A stretch of 8,064 nucleotides of DNA, taken from JACQNR01 sp049515175 (GTDB taxonomy: Bacteria > Acidobacteriota > Terriglobia > UBA7540). Both the position numbers and the translations under genes were made by a program. Where the stretch lies: positions 1 to 8,064 of the forward strand of contig JBEKUI010000219.1 in the NCBI GenBank assembly GCA_049515175.1, in the 5' to 3' direction. Positions 5,559 through 8,064 of the stretch are shown one piece after another; the stretch's first letter is position 1, and every line of letters begins with the position of its first letter. The notes under the pieces were generated by a model that saw nothing but the letters and a program-made list of their open reading frames with translations, was not told where the DNA came from and made no database searches.

Positions 5559-6524
5559 CTAGGAACGGCCTGCCACAGGGCTTTCTCCGTTGCCCTCGTC
5601 CGAGCCCCGCCCGCCCCGGCGCTTGATCTTGGGGACGCGCACGCGCCCATCCGCCAAATCTTCGGCCTCCCGGACCGCGACGGAGCCGTCCACCGGAGCT
5701 CCGGCCTCGACGCTTTCCGCGAAAACTCCTTCCGCACCGCCCAATTCGTCGGCGGTCAAAGCGGCAGCCTGGCGAGCCGCATCGAGCTCCTCGGCGGCGC
5801 GCTCGGCGGCAATCTTCTCTTCCTCCAACTGCTTTTGTAGGGCGGAATCCTTGCCTTCCAGCACCGCATCGGCAATCCGCGAGGTGAAGAGCCGAATCGC
5901 CCGCAGCGCGTCGTCATTGCCGGGAATCACCCGGTCGACCATGTCGGGGTCGCAATTCGTATCCACGATCCCCACCACCGGAATCCCCAACTTGCGGGCT
6001 TCCATGACCGCGATCTCTTCCTTGCTCGAGTCCACGACGAAGAGGCAATCCGGCAATCCCGGCATGTCCCTGATGCCGGCCAGGTTCTGCTCCAGATGCT
6101 TGCGCTCGCGCTCCAGGCGCTGCACCTCTTTCTTGGTCAGCAGCTCGTACCGCCCGTCACGGCTCATCTCGTCCAGTTCCTTGAGGCGCTGGATGGACTT
6201 CTGAATGGTGGCGTTGTTGGTCAGCAGTCCGCCGAGCCAGCGGTGATTGACGTGGTACATGCCGCAGCGCGCCGCTTCCTCGGCGATCGCCTCCTGCGCC
6301 TGGCGCTTGGTCCCCACAAAAAGGATTGTTTTGCCCTCCGCGGCAAGGTCGGCCACGTACTTGGCCGCTTCCTTGAAAAGCTTGAGGGTCTTCTGGAGGT
6401 CGATGATGTAAATGCCGTTCCGCTCCCCGTAGATGTACTCCTTCATCTTGGGGTTCCAGCGGCGAGTCTGGTGGCCGAAGTGAACTCCAGCCTCCAAGAA
6501 TTCCTTCATCGTGATGTTCGACAA
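5559..6524 (-). CDS. rpsB: 30S ribosomal protein S2 with long C-terminal tail
   Basis: S2 is a late-assembling 30S protein that helps position S1 and the mRNA. The 321-residue product is much longer than E. coli S2 (241). The conserved core spans about 1-225, with the N-terminal motif EAGVHFGHQTRRWNPKM at 11-27, GERNGIYIIDLQKT at 33-46, WLGGLLTNN at 96-104 and PDCLFVVD at 158-165. Residues 226-321 form a tail: first a charged Ala/Glu/Lys-rich probable helix, then acidic Gly/Ala-rich sequence, then a basic patch KIKRRGGRG at 299-307. The start is TTG at 6522-6524, with AGGAGG 4 nt upstream. The next ATG (6507-6509) would be 19 nt from that site and would cut off the normal N-terminus. A repeat-built hairpin lies upstream and an attenuator-like hairpin downstream. 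Confidence 0.96.
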   Translation of the reverse strand: MSNITMKEFLEAGVHFGHQTRRWNPKMKEYIYGERNGIYIIDLQKTLKLFKEAAKYVADLAAEGKTILFVGTKRQAQEAIAEEAARCGMYHVNHRWLGGLLTNNATIQKSIQRLKELDEMSRDGRYELLTKKEVQRLERERKHLEQNLAGIRDMPGLPDCLFVVDSSKEEIAVMEARKLGIPVVGIVDTNCDPDMVDRVIPGNDDALRAIRLFTSRIADAVLEGKDSALQKQLEEEKIAAERAAEELDAARQAAALTADELGGAEGVFAESVEAGAPVDGSVAVREAEDLADGRVRVPKIKRRGGRGSDEGNGESPVAGRS

Positions 6525-6526
6525 AA

Positions 6527-6534
6527 CTCCTCCT
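6527..6534 (-). promoter_or_regulatory. Ribosome binding site fixing the TTG start of rpsB
   Basis: AGGAGGAG on the minus strand lies immediately before the TTG codon at 6522-6524. The spacer from AGGAGG is 4 nt, whereas the first in-frame ATG is 19 nt away. Together with the conserved S2 N-terminus this supports the TTG start. Confidence 0.75.
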
Positions 6535-6539
6535 CAATA

Positions 6540-6614
6540 CAGTGACAGGTGACAAGTAACTTGTGACGAGGGGGCAACGGTCAGCTTGCTTGCTCGTCAC
6601 TCGCCACTCATCAC
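6540..6614. repeat. Opposed heptamer repeats forming a long hairpin upstream of rpsB
   Basis: The rpsI-rpsB gap holds two blocks of 7-bp tandem repeats in opposite orientation. On the plus strand four NNGTGAC-type units occupy 6540-6567 (CAGTGAC, AGGTGAC, AAGTAAC, TTGTGAC) and three TCRYCAC-type units occupy 6594-6614 (TCGTCAC, TCGCCAC, TCATCAC). Bases 6549-6570 pair with 6593-6614 to give a 22-position stem with about two mismatches when G-U pairs are allowed. The innermost 8 bp are perfect, and the loop is 22 nt. The hairpin starts 5 nt after the rpsI stop codon and ends about 14 nt before the rpsB ribosome binding site. The heptamer layout recalls the short tandem repeats known in cyanobacteria. 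Its function is unknown. Confidence 0.7.
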
Positions 6615-6619
6615 AGCTC

Positions 6620-7015
6620 TTACCGCTTCGAGAACTGGAAGCGCTTCCGGGCACCCTTCTGGCCGTACTTCTTGCGTTCCTTGGCGCGGGGATCACGCGT
6701 GAGGAAACCACCTTGCCTGAGGCGTGAACGCAGCTCGGGATTGAAAATAATGAGCGCGCGAGCGATGCCTAGCCGAGCGGCTCCGGCTTGCCCATGGATG
6801 CCCCCTCCGCTGGCATTAATCATGACATCAAACTTTCCCGCCTGCTCGGTCTCCGCTAGTGGCTGCTGAAGCTCCTGTCGGACCGCTTCGGAAAGGAAGT
6901 ACTGCTCCACCGGGCGGTCGTTTACCACAACCTTGCCCTCACCCGGACGCAAAATCACACGCGCCACCGACGTCTTGCGCCGGCCGGTGGCACGGAATTG
7001 GACTGAATCCGTCAC
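6620..7015 (-). CDS. rpsI: 30S ribosomal protein S9
   Basis: S9 is a 30S head protein whose C-terminal tail reaches into the P site and touches the anticodon stem of tRNA. The product has 131 residues. It begins with RATGRRKTSVARVILRPG from residue 8, contains GGGIHGQAGAARLGIARAL in the middle and ends with the basic segment KYGQKGARKRFQFSKR. The final Ser-Lys-Arg is the conserved P-site tail, so the C-terminus is intact. The start is GTG at 7013-7015, preceded by AAGGAG at 7021-7026 with a 5-nt spacer. It follows rplM by 41 nt, the near-universal rplM-rpsI pair. Confidence 0.98.
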   Translation of the reverse strand: MTDSVQFRATGRRKTSVARVILRPGEGKVVVNDRPVEQYFLSEAVRQELQQPLAETEQAGKFDVMINASGGGIHGQAGAARLGIARALIIFNPELRSRLRQGGFLTRDPRAKERKKYGQKGARKRFQFSKR

Positions 7016-7056
7016 TCGAACTCCTTAGAACTCAAGATGCGAAACGGGGTTGTTCA

Positions 7057-7491
7057 CTACCGCTTCGGGGATAGGGGCTCCGGGTTCTGCGCCTGGTGAG
7101 GATGAACCGGTCCGGCGTAGACTTTCAGCCGCCCGGCCACGTGGTCTCCCAAGCGCGTCTTTGGGAGCATACCCAGAATTGCGTCGCGAACCAGCCGGTC
7201 GGGCCTGGTCGCCAGGTACTTGCGGGCTGAGATTTCCTTCAGCCCGCCGGGATACCCGGTAAAGTGCCGATAAAACTTGTCGTCGAGCTTCTTGCCCGTC
7301 AAGCGAATCTTCTCAGCATTGATGATGATGACGCCGTCGCGATGGTCGGCATGCGGAGTGTAATCCGGGCTGGTCTTGCCGGTCAGAACCTGCGCCGCCT
7401 GCGACGCCAGCCGTCCCAGCACGTTTCCCTCTGCGTCAAGAATCCGCCACCGGATCCTTCCTCGACGCGTCTTGGCAAAGTAAGTCCCCAC
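7057..7491 (-). CDS. rplM: 50S ribosomal protein L13
   Basis: L13 is an early-binding 50S assembly protein. I place the start at the GTG at 7489-7491, giving 144 residues that begin MGTYFAKTRRGRIRWRILDA, as the family normally does. CGGAG at 7498-7502 lies 6 nt upstream as a ribosome binding site. The reading frame is open to another GTG at 7546-7548, but that codon falls between the -35 and -10 of the predicted promoter and its extra 19 residues match nothing in L13. Recognisable segments are NAEKIRLTGKK, GMLPKTRLGDHVAGRLKVYAG and the C-terminal HPHQAQNPEPL. It is the first gene of the cluster, followed by rpsI after 41 nt. Confidence 0.95.
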   Translation of the reverse strand: MGTYFAKTRRGRIRWRILDAEGNVLGRLASQAAQVLTGKTSPDYTPHADHRDGVIIINAEKIRLTGKKLDDKFYRHFTGYPGGLKEISARKYLATRPDRLVRDAILGMLPKTRLGDHVAGRLKVYAGPVHPHQAQNPEPLSPKR

Positions 7492-7497
7492 TCCACT

Positions 7498-7502
7498 CTC
7501 CG
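7498..7502 (-). promoter_or_regulatory. Ribosome binding site fixing the internal GTG start of rplM
   Basis: CGGAG on the minus strand lies 6 nt before the GTG at 7489-7491. It selects the 144-residue form of L13 over a 163-residue reading that starts at 7548. Confidence 0.65.
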
Positions 7503-7529
7503 TTTCCACTGTCAGATTGCAAACTTCTA

Positions 7530-7558
7530 TTTTTAGCGGATTTGACACGACTTGTCAA
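7530..7558 (-). promoter_or_regulatory. Sigma70-type promoter for rplM-rpsI-rpsB, with a dyad over the -35
   Basis: On the minus strand a perfect TTGACA -35 (7553-7558) is followed by a 17-nt spacer and TAAAAA (7530-7535), which matches the -10 consensus at four of six positions. Transcription would begin near 7523, leaving a leader of about 30 nt before the rplM start. The -35 is one arm of a perfect dyad, TTGACA-N5-TGTCAA (7542-7558), so a repressor or activator could bind there. The dyad does not create a second promoter on the plus strand, because no -10 lies at the right distance. Confidence 0.65.
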
Positions 7559-7796
7559 CCGGATTCCCGGTCGGCCGGCCCATGGCCATCGCTCGCGCCG
7601 CGGATTTCCTTCGTCTTCGCCGCTGGGCACTCGAAGAGGAGAGCTCCGAATCTTCGGCGGCTCCTCCTCCTCCAGATGAGCCAGCCAGTAGCCCACGACG
7701 ATCCTCGTCTTGGCCGCGTCTATCTGTGAGTTCAAAGCAATACCGAATCGGGCGGCAGTTCGTACACAACCCCTCTCGCCAGATGCCAGTTCTTCC
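7559..7796. other. Divergent intergenic region without a supported gene
   Basis: About 240 bp separate the rplM promoter from the probable hydrolase promoter. The sequence is GC-rich with purine/pyrimidine-biased runs, including a repeated CTC block at about 7662-7675. Short open frames exist on both strands, but they give low-complexity Ser/Arg/Glu/Pro-rich peptides, start with rare codons and lack ribosome binding sites. I see no tRNA, terminator or mobile element here. Confidence 0.5.
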
Positions 7797-7805
7797 TGAT
7801 AGAAT
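7797..7805 (+). promoter_or_regulatory. Possible extended -10 promoter for the hydrolase gene
   Basis: TGATAGAAT reads as the extended element TGn followed by TAGAAT, which matches TATAAT at five of six positions. It lies 27 nt before the hydrolase ATG. I find no good -35 at the expected distance, so this is tentative. Confidence 0.35.
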
Positions 7806-7810
7806 TACCT

Positions 7811-7831
7811 GAGAGGATCAGTTGACCTCTT
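7811..7831 (+). repeat. Small hairpin overlapping the only Shine-Dalgarno-like site of the hydrolase gene
   Basis: GAGAGG at 7811-7816 can pair with CCTCTT at 7826-7831 (five Watson-Crick pairs plus one G-U) across a 9-nt loop. GAGAGG is the only purine-rich candidate ribosome binding site, but it is 16 nt from the ATG, and the hairpin would hide it. The stem is short and may be fortuitous. Confidence 0.3.
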
Positions 7832-7832
7832 T

Positions 7833-8064
7833 ATGCTTGAACCATCCTGGAATATTGATGTTGTGCTGACCGGCAGTTGGCGGGGAGCTTCGTCGGTGCT
7901 TCTGTCGAACGGCAAGCATCACATCATTGTTGATACCGGCCTCCCCCATGAGGCCTCCCATTTGATCGCCTCATTGAAGGCCAAGGGGCTCCACCCCTCC
8001 GATATCCAGACCGTGATCAATACGCATCTGCATGTCGATCACGTGATGAACAATTGCCTTTTCC
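7833..8064 (+). CDS. Metallo-beta-lactamase-fold hydrolase, N-terminal 77 codons (truncated by window edge)
   Basis: My translation begins MLEPSWNIDVVLTGSWRGAS, followed by SSVLLSNGKHHIIVDTGLPH at 20-39, the usual first beta strands and the VDTG turn of the fold. INTHLHVDHVMNN at 62-74 then holds the metal-binding HxHxDH motif: His65, His67, Asp69 and His70. The fold normally binds two metal ions, often zinc, and hydrolyses esters, lactones, thioesters or related bonds. The RxxxSSVLL and HVDHVxNNxLF pattern resembles MBLAC1-like and acyl-homoserine-lactonase-like members more than true beta-lactamases, but the substrate cannot be set from this fragment. There is no signal peptide, so a cytoplasmic location is likely. 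The ATG at 7833 is chosen because an in-frame TAG lies at 7800-7802; it lacks a well-spaced ribosome binding site. It is divergent from rplM and probably unrelated to translation. Confidence 0.88.
   Translation, partial: MLEPSWNIDVVLTGSWRGASSVLLSNGKHHIIVDTGLPHEASHLIASLKAKGLHPSDIQTVINTHLHVDHVMNNCLF

Noticed and set aside
6507..6509. ATG as an alternative rpsB start
   Set aside because: It would remove the first five conserved residues of S2 and is 19 nt from the strong AGGAGG, compared with 4 nt for the TTG.
7492..7548. Nineteen-residue N-terminal extension of L13 from the GTG at 7546-7548
   Set aside because: The codon lies between the predicted -35 and -10, the residues do not match L13, and a better GTG with a ribosome binding site lies at 7489-7491.
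7436..7735. Minus-strand open frame of 99 codons upstream of rplM (starting TTG), and overlapping frames in the same area
   Set aside because: Products are low-complexity and Ser/Arg/Glu-rich, starts are rare codons without ribosome binding sites, and the frames run through the rplM promoter and into the gene. I considered a decayed gene but recognised no domain.
7821..7826. TTGACC-like -35 near the hydrolase start
   Set aside because: It lies only about 10 nt before the ATG, so any matching -10 would fall inside the coding region.
1..8064. CRISPR array, insertion sequence, phage, toxin-antitoxin or defence genes
   Set aside because: No direct repeats of CRISPR length, transposase motifs or phage proteins were seen. 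The window is a conserved housekeeping cluster apart from the hydrolase fragment.

Overview
This window is a core translation-gene block from a moderately GC-rich bacterium (near 58% GC by eye). All ten housekeeping genes lie on the minus strand. In transcription order they are rplM, rpsI, rpsB, tsf, pyrH, frr, rpsL, rpsG, fusA and the first 40 codons of tuf. At the right edge a divergent plus-strand gene begins, encoding a metallo-beta-lactamase-fold hydrolase cut off by the window end. Several traits fit Acidobacteriota: the rplM-rpsI-rpsB-tsf-pyrH-frr order, the short EF-Ts, the long S2 tail and the S2 and EF-Tu N-terminal sequences. This placement is an inference from recalled family features, not a search, and is only moderately certain.

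Layout from right to left, the direction of transcription: (1) 7492-7832 is the divergent intergenic region. It carries a consensus-like promoter for rplM and, facing the other way, a possible extended -10 for the hydrolase gene. (2) 7491-5559 holds rplM, rpsI and rpsB. The rpsI-rpsB gap is built from heptamer repeats that fold into a long hairpin. (3) The rpsB-tsf gap holds a 9-bp hairpin followed by a U-run, resembling an intrinsic terminator or attenuator. (4) tsf, pyrH and frr follow with gaps of 29 and 23 nt. (5) 149 nt separate frr from rpsL, and this stretch carries a strong sigma70-type promoter with a structured leader. (6) The str operon (rpsL, rpsG, fusA, tuf) runs off the left edge. 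Its rpsL-rpsG gap is only 24 nt, while its rpsG-fusA gap is 170 nt and rich in inverted repeats.

Functionally, the block supplies ribosomal proteins (L13, S9, S2, S12, S7), elongation factors (EF-Ts, EF-G, EF-Tu), the ribosome recycling factor, and UMP kinase for pyrimidine nucleotide supply. Every complete gene is full length with its key motifs present, and no frameshift is evident. There are no tRNA or rRNA genes, CRISPR arrays, insertion sequences or phage genes. I found no new multi-gene system. The points of interest are the regulatory structures between genes, two non-ATG starts plus one start reassigned to an internal GTG, a 17-residue insertion in EF-G domain IV and a 96-residue S2 tail.
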